Positions 50,893-59,577 of a DNA stretch of 64,000 bases are shown one piece after another. Source of the stretch: an uncultured Fibrobacter sp. (lineage in GTDB: Bacteria > Fibrobacterota > Fibrobacteria > Fibrobacterales > Fibrobacteraceae); contig CAMKLO010000006.1 in NCBI GenBank assembly GCA_946413655.1, positions 17,192-81,191 on the forward strand, in the 5' to 3' direction. The notes below the pieces were generated by a model that saw nothing but the letters and a program-made list of their open reading frames with translations, did no database searches and was not told the DNA's origin. The position numbers were made by a program, and so were the translations under genes. Numbering within the stretch: the first letter of the stretch is position 1; the number at the start of each line of letters is the position of its first letter.

Positions 50893-52524
50893 CTATTTGG
50901 CCTTGCGGTAAGAAGCAAAACGCCGACTGTCGTTGGCCCGTTTCCAAGCTTCAACGCCTTCGATATAGCCTGAATCCACGCACATCTGCAAAGATTCATC
51001 CAAAGTAACACCCTGATCTTTCTGACCGGTGATTGCAGAAACTATCTGCGAAACATCGCCCTTGCGGATCATTCCCGCGATTGCGGAGGTGACCTTCATC
51101 GATTCGGTCGCAAGGACAAGCCCTTGGTTCTGCACCACAGGTATCAAGTGCTGCACGATTACGCCCTTCAACTGGTCGGCAAGCGAACAGGCAAACGCAT
51201 TGCGGTTTTTGCTCGATACCGACATAAGGAGCCTAGAAAGAAGCGCGTGGATGTTATTGCCGCTGGCGACAGCAAACACGAGCGCCCCCGCATTCGATGC
51301 CTGCATCAAAAGCGAAAGCTCATCCATTGTTTCCAAATGGTCAAAGAGGATGACATCGGCACCCGTGCGGATGGCAAGTTCAATCCCCGCCACACCGGAG
51401 CGGACATGCAGCCCGACTTCACGTTGGACAATGGAACCACGGGCATTCTGGAGCAAACGTTCTATCGGTTTTTCGACCGTTTGGATAAACACGTCGCGGT
51501 TTGCAGCAATGGTTTCAGCAAATGTGGTCATCGTCGTAGAGCGGCCACTGGACGAAGGACCGGCAATCAGCACAAGACCGCTGTTCAGTTCCACAAAGTG
51601 ATTGCAAAATTCCGGCAAATACAGATTTTCGAGCGGAATAGAATCCATCGGAATAACGCGAATGGCAATGCTCGGAATAACATCGTTCCAGGCAACCGAA
51701 ATGCGGGCACGACCAACGCCTGGGAGTGCAAATGTCTTGCTGAAATTGCGACCGACAACGATTTTGTAACCGTCCGAGAAGCCTTGCGCAACTTCGCTCA
51801 GGCGGTCCATCAAGTGCGTCTTTTCAAGACGCTTCTCAGAAGCGGCAAACATCTCACCCGACTGGCGCATGGTAATTTGGCGGTCGGCGTACAGATAAAT
51901 GTCCGTCACGTTAAACTTGCGAGCATAAGCAATGATTTTGGCAAGCGAAGTAATCGGGTGCAGCACATCGGGTGCTTCAACGGCATCGCCTTCGCCGGTA
52001 GCCACAGCAAATAGCGCAGGGAGTTCCTCGTCTGCGGATTCCTCAGTCGCAATTTCGCTTTCGATTGGGACTTGCACGTTTGCCAAGCTCGTCATTTCAA
52101 GCCCTTCGACCTTTTCGACGACAACAGACGAAGAAGACGATTCGCCATAGAGGCTGCTGTTCCCTTCAATTTGTATGGCAGGTTCCTCGTCCGGCTGAGG
52201 TGCGGGCGTCGCAGAAACGGGAGAAGGTTTCACCGCCGGTGCAGAAGGAGCACTGGCTGCAGGTGCCGCGGGTTTTGCCACGGGAGCAGGTGCTGCGGAG
52301 GACGCAGGAGTTGCAGATGCCGAAGATGACTTCGCGTTTTTCGCTTCGAGGTTTTGCACAAAGGCAAGAACCTTCTCGTACATAGACTGTTTCAGAATCC
52401 CCGCTTTAACGAGAACCTGACCAATATCCATCGAATCGGTAATTTTACCCCAATGCGCCTTAACTTGTTCCTCGGACAAAACCTTGTTATGAACGAGAAC
52501 TTTTGCAATATACTGGTTCCTCAT
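50893..52524 (-). CDS. PilT-like ATPase homologue with Walker A Lys-to-Arg change and Pro/Ala linker
   Basis: The 543-residue protein has an N-terminal helical domain like those of GspE/PilB (LVHNKVLSEEQVKAHWGKI), a Pro/Ala/Ser-rich linker at 66-120, and a PilT-like core from about 190. Its Walker A reads GPSSSGRST at residues 322-330, with Arg328 where Lys should be, and the Walker B region is ADVILFDHLE. It is probably impaired or inactive in ATP hydrolysis. The start overlaps the ABC permease gene by 4 nt. Together with its neighbour it forms a pair of diverged PilT-like proteins in one operon. Confidence 0.75.
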   Translation of the reverse strand: MRNQYIAKVLVHNKVLSEEQVKAHWGKITDSMDIGQVLVKAGILKQSMYEKVLAFVQNLEAKNAKSSSASATPASSAAPAPVAKPAAPAASAPSAPAVKPSPVSATPAPQPDEEPAIQIEGNSSLYGESSSSSVVVEKVEGLEMTSLANVQVPIESEIATEESADEELPALFAVATGEGDAVEAPDVLHPITSLAKIIAYARKFNVTDIYLYADRQITMRQSGEMFAASEKRLEKTHLMDRLSEVAQGFSDGYKIVVGRNFSKTFALPGVGRARISVAWNDVIPSIAIRVIPMDSIPLENLYLPEFCNHFVELNSGLVLIAGPSSSGRSTTMTTFAETIAANRDVFIQTVEKPIERLLQNARGSIVQREVGLHVRSGVAGIELAIRTGADVILFDHLETMDELSLLMQASNAGALVFAVASGNNIHALLSRLLMSVSSKNRNAFACSLADQLKGVIVQHLIPVVQNQGLVLATESMKVTSAIAGMIRKGDVSQIVSAITGQKDQGVTLDESLQMCVDSGYIEGVEAWKRANDSRRFASYRKAK

Positions 52525-53324
52525 AAGAAGTCCCTCCGGCTAAACCACCAGCTCGCCACAGCAAGGAACACGCCAATGTAGCCCAGTGCATAAACGGAAT
52601 TCCAGAACAGATACATGTCCGGAAGTTGAACGCCATGCACCACGTAGTTCGTCACGTTGAAACGGTAGAGGCCAGGGAACACGGCATGAATCACGACCGC
52701 CGCCTTTTCGAGAATAGCAGACGATGCGCCATGAAGTTCGCCCATGCGGCTTGCAAAGCGGACCTGTTCCAAAAGCTGGTCGCTCAGGTGCCCGGCAAAA
52801 TAGACGCCAAGCGTAAAGAGCGCCGAAAGGATGGTGCTGCTGAAACTGCTGAACAAGAGCGCAACTGCAATGACCACCGCCATTTCGCAAAATATCAAGT
52901 AAATAGCCGTCAAGAGGCTTACCGTCGGGCCAGAATTCGTCACCCACAAGATGCAATAGTAAATGCACGTGAGTAGGCTCAAGTGAACGATAACCACCGC
53001 CAAAAGCCCAAAGTACTTGCCCACGATGAACGCCACGCGGCTAATGGGTTTCGAAAGGAGCGTAAGCACCGTACGCCGCTGGATTTCTTTTTGCACAAGG
53101 CTAATGCCCACGAAAATCGAAATCAAAAGCCCCGAAAGACTCATCACCGAAAGCGTCGTCGATTTGATAACGTAGGAACGGTCGAACACCGACCATTCCC
53201 CAAGCACAATGCTAAAGAGCGTAAGCGCAATCGCCAAAAAGCCGATGTTATAAAGAATCTTGTCGCGAATGGATTCGCGGAACGTATTGAGGGCGATAAT
53301 GCCTATATGATTAAGCGTCTGCAC
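52521..53324 (-). CDS. ABC-2-type transporter permease
   Basis: The 267-residue protein has six hydrophobic segments: an N-terminal helix after a charged start (NTFRESIRDKILYNIGFLAI), SGLLISIFVGISLVQKEIQR, and later YFGLLAVVIVHLSLLTCIYY. The RRTVLTLLSKPISRVAFIVG loop is typical of ABC-2 permeases. It overlaps the ATPase gene by 14 nt, so the two form one ABC transporter. The substrate is not predictable; gliding (Gld) and copper (Nos) systems use related pairs. Its start overlaps the upstream ATPase stop. Confidence 0.85.
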   Translation of the reverse strand: MQTLNHIGIIALNTFRESIRDKILYNIGFLAIALTLFSIVLGEWSVFDRSYVIKSTTLSVMSLSGLLISIFVGISLVQKEIQRRTVLTLLSKPISRVAFIVGKYFGLLAVVIVHLSLLTCIYYCILWVTNSGPTVSLLTAIYLIFCEMAVVIAVALLFSSFSSTILSALFTLGVYFAGHLSDQLLEQVRFASRMGELHGASSAILEKAAVVIHAVFPGLYRFNVTNYVVHGVQLPDMYLFWNSVYALGYIGVFLAVASWWFSRRDFL

Positions 53325-54240
53325 GGGCGATTTCCTCCGTCAAAATATCTTCGAGACTCGGGCGCTTGTGGTCCATCTTTTCTACAGCGATTCCGTTCGA
53401 GAGGCAATAACCGAGCAGGCGGTCGCGCGCTACATCGTCTGAGCAGATAAATTCTTGCGGATGCCCCGTCAAAGAAACACCTCGAGGCAAGTCCGCTTCC
53501 AGAATCGCCTGGCGCGTACGCACGTGGTATTCGACACCGCAGGATTCCGTGATTTCATCGACAGTCCCTTCGCGTACGATTTTTCCATCGACAATCATTG
53601 CGACCTTGTGACTGATGCTTTCCACATCACTAAGCAAATGGCTCGAGTAGAAAATCGTCACGCCATCGCGGTTCAACTGCTGAATCGCTTCACGCACGTC
53701 GCGACGGCCCATCGGATCGAGGCCGCTCATCGGTTCATCGAGAATCAAAAGCTTCGGTTTTGAAAGAATCGCCTGCGCAATGCCCACGCGCTGCATCATG
53801 CCCTTGGAGTACGAACGCAAACGACGGTCAATCCAGTCCTTGTTCGCATGCAAAAGCTCCAGCGCCCAGCCAATGCGGGATTCCAGTTCAGCCCCCTTGA
53901 GGCCAACAAGCTTGCCGTAAAAGCGCAAAAGTTCGCGGCCCGAAAGGTAATCGTAAAAATATGGTTGTTCCGGCGAATAACCGATATACTCACGGCTCTT
54001 CACATTTCGCGGGCTAATCCCGTTCACGAGCACTTTGCCCGAATCAAAATTCAAAAGCCCCGTCAAGACCTTGATCGTAGTCGATTTGCCCGCCCCGTTA
54101 GGCCCGATAAAGCCATACACCTGCCCAGCCTCGACATTGAAGCTTACATCCTTGAGCGCAAGCTTCGGTTTCATCGTAAAGCCGCTGCGGTATGTTTTGT
54201 GCAAATGCTCGATTTCAATCATTAAATCACTCATACACAT
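53311..54240 (-). CDS. ABC transporter ATP-binding protein
   Basis: From ATG 54240 the protein has 309 residues. The ATPase motifs are Walker A (GPNGAGKST), the Q-loop region (YSPEQPYFYDYLSG), signature SYSKGMMQRVGIAQA and Walker B (LLILDEPMSGLDP), followed by the H-loop (SSHLLSD). A C-terminal domain of about 80 residues follows. It powers the permease encoded just downstream (14-nt overlap). The start overlaps the membrane-protein stop in a TGATG arrangement. The track start (GTG 54243) and an ATG at 54234 are alternatives. Confidence 0.93.
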   Translation of the reverse strand: MCMSDLMIEIEHLHKTYRSGFTMKPKLALKDVSFNVEAGQVYGFIGPNGAGKSTTIKVLTGLLNFDSGKVLVNGISPRNVKSREYIGYSPEQPYFYDYLSGRELLRFYGKLVGLKGAELESRIGWALELLHANKDWIDRRLRSYSKGMMQRVGIAQAILSKPKLLILDEPMSGLDPMGRRDVREAIQQLNRDGVTIFYSSHLLSDVESISHKVAMIVDGKIVREGTVDEITESCGVEYHVRTRQAILEADLPRGVSLTGHPQEFICSDDVARDRLLGYCLSNGIAVEKMDHKRPSLEDILTEEIARADA

Positions 54241-54623
54241 CACTTTTCGTTTGAATTTTCACCTGCGGATTCTACACCGTGACCCTCTTTATTTTCAACA
54301 GCGGTTTCGCTTTCCGTTCCTTCCGTCGCAGAGTCGTCGGAATCGTCATCACTCTCGTCGCTAGAATCGCCAAACCCTGCCGCCTTGTACGATTCTTCTA
54401 TCTCGCGACGGCGACGTTCAGCCCGTTCTTTCTTGTTGACGAAAAAGTAAATGACCGCGCCAGCAGCGTAAAGCAAGATGCCCAAATAGAAAAACGGATT
54501 GATGGACATCCCTTCAAGTCCGGGAAACAAGTTCAAGACGATTTCGTGTCCGAAAAGCATCAAAAGCACAAGCACAATGCCTAACGCCTTGAGCACCCAA
54601 GAAACAATCACCAATTTTTGCAT
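54240..54623 (-). CDS. Small membrane protein with acidic tail
   Basis: The 127-residue protein has two membrane spans (VLKALGIVLVLLMLFGHEIV and FFYLGILLYAAGAVIYFFV), a basic loop (NKKERAERRRREIEESYK) and a tail of Asp, Ser and Glu (DSSDESDDDSDDSATEGTES). No family is recognised. It is the first gene of the operon that continues with the ABC transporter, PilT-like genes and patatin-like gene. Its stop overlaps the ATPase start (TGATG). The acidic tail may interact with basic partners or simply be a flexible extension. Confidence 0.7.
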   Translation of the reverse strand: MQKLVIVSWVLKALGIVLVLLMLFGHEIVLNLFPGLEGMSINPFFYLGILLYAAGAVIYFFVNKKERAERRRREIEESYKAAGFGDSSDESDDDSDDSATEGTESETAVENKEGHGVESAGENSNEK

Positions 54624-54774
54624 CGTAAAACCTCTAAACGATGCCGTACAACTCGCACGGCATTCACATTTTGAATATATCTATTTATAAGAAAAAAAGA
54701 CGGGCGACTTATAGAATATCGCCCTTTTTCGTGCCTAAACGCCTTTTTTCGGGAAAAAGTGTCTGCGTTTTTGA

Positions 54775-55539
54775 TTATTCCATGCGCTCCAGCACAACAA
54801 GGGCGCGGTCCTGCGTGCTGTTCGGGATGGTGTAGAATTGCTTATCCAGAATCTTGTAGCCGAAATCTTCGGGATGGAACACGGCAAGTTCATCGGCGAC
54901 GCCGGGGCCCTTCATGAAATAGACGCGACCGCCGACTTTCAGCGAGTTTTGCAGACGCGGCAACGTCTTTTCCATCCATTCGAAGGCACGGCTGATGACC
55001 CCATCGACAGGGATGGTCATGCTGCGGCTCGTAACCTTGTGGCCAAACACGTCAATCCCCTTGAGGCCCATCTTTTCGATAACCATGTTGAGGAAGTTGA
55101 TGCGGTTGGGGCGCGGTTCGCACAAAGTAAGACGGATAGAAGGGTTGACCAGCTTGAGCGGGATTCCGGGGAACCCGGCACCGCTGCCGACGTCGATCAT
55201 GCGGGAGGGCCATTTGGGCACGTAGGCGTTGATAAGCGTGCAGTCGGCATAATGGCGTTCCACCATCGTCTCGAACGCATTGAGGCGCGTCAAATCCTGG
55301 TCGTCGTTGTTCGCACGGAGCAGCTGGTGGAATTCCCAAAACTGCTTGAGCGTTTCGGGCTGGAGTTCCACACCGTAATAGTGCAACAACTTGTCGAGTC
55401 CCGCCAGCGAAGGCGTCACGCGCTTCCCGTTAAAGAGCGGGAATTCCGTCCGCGGAGCTTTCATGTGCGGGATAAAGTCCTTACCAAGCGCACTAGCGCC
55501 ACGGGGTTTGGAATTTTTTGACCAGGAAGAATTTGCCAT
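54775..55539 (-). CDS. rsmG: 16S rRNA (guanine527-N7)-methyltransferase RsmG
   Basis: The 254-residue protein has the RsmG/GidB core: the alpha-helical region DLTRLNAFETMVERHYADC, then SAM-binding RMIDVGSGAGFPGIPLKLV, TLCEPRPNRINFLNMVIEKM and the catalytic-side VISRAFEWMEKTLP. RsmG methylates G527 of 16S rRNA. An N-terminal 40-residue extension (SSWSKNSKPRGASALG) is longer than in E. coli. It is a single gene on the minus strand next to a divergent outer-membrane-like gene. Confidence 0.92.
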   Translation of the reverse strand: MANSSWSKNSKPRGASALGKDFIPHMKAPRTEFPLFNGKRVTPSLAGLDKLLHYYGVELQPETLKQFWEFHQLLRANNDDQDLTRLNAFETMVERHYADCTLINAYVPKWPSRMIDVGSGAGFPGIPLKLVNPSIRLTLCEPRPNRINFLNMVIEKMGLKGIDVFGHKVTSRSMTIPVDGVISRAFEWMEKTLPRLQNSLKVGGRVYFMKGPGVADELAVFHPEDFGYKILDKQFYTIPNSTQDRALVVLERME

Positions 55540-55652
55540 GCGTAAAATTTAGAAAGTTTTATCTACCGCAAATCAAAACGAAAAAAATTTTTTTCCAATA
55601 TTCTCCGGACAAAAGCATCCTCTCGTGCGTGTATATATAGTGGAGGATACCT

Positions 55653-57068
55653 TTGAGAAAATATCTTTTATTAACCGCACTCCTATTTTTTGCCGCAATC
55701 GCACTCCCGCAATCACATGCGCAGGAATCCGAGCAAGCCGCCTTAGACGAAGCACAAGTTTTCGAATGGTGGGACGACGGCATCATCACGCCCGAAGAGG
55801 CCGACGAAATATTTTCGCGACTCGAAGAAGAGAATTACGAAGAAGCCTGCCTGCTCGCCGAAGTTTATGCCCAGGAACCTTGCGCATTGAAGAAGACAAA
55901 GCCGAAAAAGTCAAAAACACCGAAAGCACCGCGCACAGAACGATCGCGCCAAAAGCGCAAAACAGCAAAGAAAGAACAAGCAGCCCCAGGCGCACCATCC
56001 ATCGTCCCACACGGGCGCATTTCGTGGAAAGGGCAATACGATTCCGACGGACACCTGAAAAAACTCCGCAAAGAACTGCTAATCCAGTTCTACTATTTCC
56101 GTTTACATCTCGGTTCACAAGAGCTTTTGTCGTACCGTCGCGACGGATTCGAAGCACATTTCGGACAAATTTCTACGCTAGAATTCCATAGTCATTTGCC
56201 GCTCGATACACTATGGGGAGCCGCGTTTTCTTTTCCGGTAGGCAAGTTCCGGCTCGGAGCGTTTCTCGACACGTCCAAGGCGTTCCACACGCATCTCGGT
56301 TTCCAAATAGACCGTTCAAACGAACTCAGCGCCACCTTATGGAAATTCCCAGGCACAAGTGCCCTCGCCATACAGGCACACACATCGCTCGGTCAAATTT
56401 CGGCCTGGTACCAGTTCGGGCAAGATTTCCCGCTCGTCAAAATCCAAATGCAAAGCGAAAAAGCGTACCTTTCGTGGAAAACGACCGCTTACATCCACGG
56501 CGATTCCATCCCGCAAGGGCTCAACTTGAGCAAAGGCATCGCCGAAAACTGGCTATGGGCATCGCAGACGGTGACCGCCCACTGGCCCGAAGCGCTGAAC
56601 ACATCGTTCTCCGCCAAAGCGAGAATCTTAAGCCCCGTCAGCTCGGACTCCGTGAGCGCCCGTTTCAAGATGACTTTTTCTTCGGGGCCAGAACATTTGC
56701 GCCCAAGCATCAGCTTGACCTGCCTCGAAGCGAGCGAAAACTGTAACGACACCGAATGGAAAGGCGGTATCGAATCCGCATGGGAGCATGTTTCGTTCAA
56801 GTCAAGCGCCCGTTTCCGCCACAACAAGGGCCACACCAAGCCGCCCAGAATCGAAATCGGCGCCAGCTACCGCAAATCCAGCCGCACGTTCGTAAAGCTG
56901 ACACTGGCATTCCCCGAAGCGAACCCCGCCAAGTCCATTTCCATACAAAACGAGTTCCGAATTGACAACGATTTTCTCGGCTGCGACTTCATATTCGCCT
57001 TCAAAAAGACGCAAAAAACAGATTTTCATCCCAATTACGCCCATCTTGAAGCAACTCTAAAATTTTGA
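55653..57068 (+). CDS. Exported protein with helical N-domain and beta-barrel-like C-domain
   Basis: The start is TTG 55653, chosen because GGAGG lies 7 nt upstream and the signal peptide (LLLTALLFFAAIALPQSHAQ) follows directly. Residues 33-75 form an acidic helical segment (FEWWDDGIITPEEADEIFSR) that resembles helix-hairpin pieces of Fibrobacter secreted proteins. A Lys/Arg-rich linker follows, then from about 125 a long alternating pattern of aromatic and polar residues to a terminal Phe (HLEATLKF), as in an outer-membrane barrel. No family is recognised. A strong terminator follows at 57192. Confidence 0.75.
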   Translation: MRKYLLLTALLFFAAIALPQSHAQESEQAALDEAQVFEWWDDGIITPEEADEIFSRLEEENYEEACLLAEVYAQEPCALKKTKPKKSKTPKAPRTERSRQKRKTAKKEQAAPGAPSIVPHGRISWKGQYDSDGHLKKLRKELLIQFYYFRLHLGSQELLSYRRDGFEAHFGQISTLEFHSHLPLDTLWGAAFSFPVGKFRLGAFLDTSKAFHTHLGFQIDRSNELSATLWKFPGTSALAIQAHTSLGQISAWYQFGQDFPLVKIQMQSEKAYLSWKTTAYIHGDSIPQGLNLSKGIAENWLWASQTVTAHWPEALNTSFSAKARILSPVSSDSVSARFKMTFSSGPEHLRPSISLTCLEASENCNDTEWKGGIESAWEHVSFKSSARFRHNKGHTKPPRIEIGASYRKSSRTFVKLTLAFPEANPAKSISIQNEFRIDNDFLGCDFIFAFKKTQKTDFHPNYAHLEATLKF

Positions 57069-57191
57069 GACATTTTTTCCCAAAAAACTTTTTTTCGGTA
57101 AAATTGGATACTATTGTAACCAATATTTTCCATATTATTTGCATCTGACACCTTGTAGAAATCTATTATTAATAATACCCAAACACTCTCA

Positions 57192-57236
57192 GACTCCTTT
57201 AGGTTCCCTCCTTTGCCTGAAGGAGTCCTTTTTTAT
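57192..57236 (+). terminator. Rho-independent terminator
   Basis: GACTCCTT (57192-57199) and AAGGAGTC (57220-57227) form an 8-bp stem with a 20-nt loop, followed by CTTTTTTATT. It ends the 55653 gene and lies just before the ORF at 57263. Confidence 0.8.
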
Positions 57237-57262
57237 TGCGCCCAATTTTTTATCTTAGGGGT

Positions 57263-57649
57263 ATGTTTTATATTACAGCAATTGTCGGGGCCATCGTCTT
57301 TTTGCCCTCCATCGCACTCAACATCGCACTTGCGTGCGGAGCACCGCTTGGCATGTACGCCATGAACGGGCGTCACAGAATCGTTCCCAAAGAAGTGCGA
57401 CGGGCATTCGTGCTACCGATAATCACGCAATTCGTGGCGCTTTTCACGATTTTGAGCGCAGGGCGTGTTCTCCCGGAGACAATCCCGTTCGGAATCATAC
57501 GCATTCTCGCCTTCTTTTTTGCGGTTTACTTGACGTTTTACACGGCGACGGTTTTTTTCAGCTTGAGTTATAAAGAAAGGCATGTGATGGGACCGCTCGC
57601 AGCGGCATCGACCATCTGCTTTTGGATTGTTGCGGTAGGGACGATTTAG
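57263..57649 (+). CDS. Four-span membrane protein of unknown function
   Basis: From ATG 57263 the protein has 128 residues and about four membrane spans (FYITAIVGAIVFLPSIALNI, FVLPIITQFVALFTILSAG, IIRILAFFFAVYLTFYTATV and PLAAASTICFWIVAVGTI). No family is recognised. The track's start at 57236 lies in the terminator. A TATCTT box at 57251-57256 would place transcription start near the ATG, so a leaderless mRNA is likely. The stop codon TAG is the first part of hairpin repeat H3. Confidence 0.65.
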   Translation: MFYITAIVGAIVFLPSIALNIALACGAPLGMYAMNGRHRIVPKEVRRAFVLPIITQFVALFTILSAGRVLPETIPFGIIRILAFFFAVYLTFYTATVFFSLSYKERHVMGPLAAASTICFWIVAVGTI

Positions 57650-57728
57650 ACGAAAGAACGCCGCTTAGGTTGGTTGGTTCGACAAGCTCACCAACCTTAT
57701 GCCGAACCACGCGGCTACAGACGAAAGA
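57648..57728 (+). repeat. Hairpin repeat, copy H3 with enlarged stem-loop
   Basis: The element begins AGACGAAAGAACG and ends TACAGACGAAAGA like H1 and H2. Its stem is CGCCGC/GCGGC, and it contains a nested hairpin GGTTGGT/ACCAACC. The TAG stop of the preceding gene overlaps its first bases. Confidence 0.6.
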
Positions 57729-57774
57729 CGAGAGGTGAGAGACGACAACTGCGTAAAGCGAAAGGCAATAGAAA

Positions 57775-58449
57775 ATGGAAAAGGCAGCACCGAAACACAA
57801 TTACCAAGTGGATTTGGATAGGATTATTCGCAGGCTCGAAAAGACTGGCGAAGTGCCGACGCTTTTGTTGCACGCCTGTTGCGCTCCGTGCAGTAGCTAC
57901 ACCATCGAATACCTCTCGCAATATTTCAAAATTACGCTTTTCTATTACAACCCGAACATTGCGCCCGCCGAAGAATACCAACACCGAGTAAGCGAAATCA
58001 AGCGGTTTGTCGCGGAGTTTAAGACAAAGTATCCAGTTACGTTAATCGAGGGCAATTACGACCCGAAAAAATTTTACGATGTTGCCCGTGGACTTGAACA
58101 GGAGCCCGAAGGCGGCAAGCGCTGCCGCAAGTGTTTCGAGCTCCGTCTTGCCGAATCCGCACGACTCGCAAAAGAGCTGAACTGCGACTACTTCACCACG
58201 ACACTGACCATCAGCCCGATGAAAGATGCGCAAGTGCTCAACGAGGTCGTCCAAGAACAGTGCGATATTTACGGCATCAGACGGCTCCCCAGCGATTTCA
58301 AGAAAAAGGGCGGATACAAACGTTCTATTCAGCTATCGCACGATTACAATCTTTACCGGCAAAATTTTTGCGGTTGCGTCTATTCCATGCGCGAAGCTCA
58401 GGAACGCGAAGCAAAGAAAACAGAAGGAAACGCAAGCGAAACTGTTTAA
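57775..58449 (+). CDS. queH: Epoxyqueuosine reductase QueH
   Basis: The 224-residue protein is a QueH (DUF208) enzyme that performs the last step of queuosine biosynthesis, reducing epoxyqueuosine in tRNA. Conserved cysteine motifs are LLLHACCAPCSS, GGKRCRKCFELRL and YRQNFCGCVYS. The strand FTTTLTISPMKDAQVLNE and the glycine-rich KKKGGYKRSIQLS are also present. These cysteines are expected to hold an Fe-S cluster and the partner metal. The highly charged C-terminal tail (AQEREAKKTEGNASETV) is variable. It is a stand-alone gene after a hairpin repeat. Confidence 0.93.
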   Translation: MEKAAPKHNYQVDLDRIIRRLEKTGEVPTLLLHACCAPCSSYTIEYLSQYFKITLFYYNPNIAPAEEYQHRVSEIKRFVAEFKTKYPVTLIEGNYDPKKFYDVARGLEQEPEGGKRCRKCFELRLAESARLAKELNCDYFTTTLTISPMKDAQVLNEVVQEQCDIYGIRRLPSDFKKKGGYKRSIQLSHDYNLYRQNFCGCVYSMREAQEREAKKTEGNASETV

Positions 58450-58517
58450 AGGATTCCTGGCACGATTCAGCATTGCATAGTGCATCACTAGGCAGGATGG
58501 CAATGCAGAAAAAAAGG

Positions 58518-58546
58518 ATGACATAAAGAGTGTTATTTTATATACT
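58518..58546 (+). promoter_or_regulatory. Strong promoter-like sequence giving a near-leaderless transcript
   Basis: ATGACA at 58518-58523 and TATACT at 58541-58546 are separated by 17 bp. Transcription would start near 58553, two bases before ATG 58555, so the mRNA would have almost no leader. Confidence 0.6.
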
Positions 58547-58554
58547 TTTATAAA

Positions 58555-59565
58555 ATGGTTAGGACTTGGATTTACATATTCGCCGCAATCTTGGGAATCG
58601 TCGTAGCAGCCTGCAACGACGACAGTCCAAATGCACCCGACACAAAAGATCCACTAGGATCCATAGAAATCATCGATGACAATAAAAGTTCCTCATCGGA
58701 CAATGATTCGCTGGAAATATTTTTCCGTTCGACAAAGACTAAAATCTTTTTTTCGAACCACGTAGAAATTAGGTCTTCTTCTAGTGTTAAGCCAACGTCT
58801 TCTAGCAAGGCTGTCAAATCAAGCAGTTCCAAGACAGTAAAAAGTTCTTCGTCCGTTTCTTCGTCAAGTAAAGAATCATCCAGTTCCGTTTCCAGTTCAA
58901 GTTCAACACCCAAATCCAGTGCGGCACTCCGCTTTTACGACTGCAAACAATACGACTGTGTGACCATGGAATTTTTGAACCCCGAGGTCTCTTACGGAGA
59001 ACTTTTAGACAAACGAGACGATAAAGTTTACCGTACTATCGTCATCAGCAACCATGTATGGACAGCTCAAAACATGAACTTCGAAACAGATTCCGACTCG
59101 ACATCTAAAAGCTGGTGCCACGGGAATGATCCAAAAAATTGCGAGAGATACGGAAGATTCTATTCATGGAGTGCGGCACAGAAAGTTTGTCCAGAAGGTT
59201 GGCACTTGCCCACATCCGAAGAATGGAAAGAACTTTTAGGAGACCACGCCTGTGATTCGGAACTAATGGACGATGGCACATGGGCCTACGATTGTTCTGG
59301 ATACAAATTAAAATCGACCGATACTTGGGACGAAAACACAGAAAGGCAAAACGCCTTAGGTTTTTCCGTCATTGCCGCAGGCATGAGCTTCGAAAACGCC
59401 CCGATAGCCCTTGGTGAAACCGCATTCTTCTGGTCTGCAACGGACACGCTCTCGTTTTACGCTTTTGCAGCGTTGTTTATGAACAATGAAAGTTCTGTTC
59501 TTTACGGAGCAATAGACAAAAAGAACGGGCTCTCCGTCCGCTGCATCAAAGGGTTTGCAGAGTAA
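58555..59565 (+). CDS. Fibrobacter major-paralogous-domain lipoprotein with serine linker
   Basis: The 336-residue protein has a lipobox at Cys20 (ILGIVVAAC) and a serine-rich linker at about 39-115 (VKSSSSKTVKSSSSVSSSSK). The C-terminal domain (about 150-336) has VWTAQNMNFET, WCHGNDPKNCERYGRFYSWS, AAQKVCPEGWHLPTSEEW and LSVRCIKGF. I recognise this as the F. succinogenes major paralogous domain (TIGR02145), found in many exported proteins of the genus; its role is not known. It is anchored in the envelope. It is transcribed from a strong promoter-like sequence with almost no leader and lies 12 nt before the YgiQ gene. Confidence 0.9.
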   Translation: MVRTWIYIFAAILGIVVAACNDDSPNAPDTKDPLGSIEIIDDNKSSSSDNDSLEIFFRSTKTKIFFSNHVEIRSSSSVKPTSSSKAVKSSSSKTVKSSSSVSSSSKESSSSVSSSSSTPKSSAALRFYDCKQYDCVTMEFLNPEVSYGELLDKRDDKVYRTIVISNHVWTAQNMNFETDSDSTSKSWCHGNDPKNCERYGRFYSWSAAQKVCPEGWHLPTSEEWKELLGDHACDSELMDDGTWAYDCSGYKLKSTDTWDENTERQNALGFSVIAAGMSFENAPIALGETAFFWSATDTLSFYAFAALFMNNESSVLYGAIDKKNGLSVRCIKGFAE

Positions 59566-59577
59566 ATAGGTTTGGTT

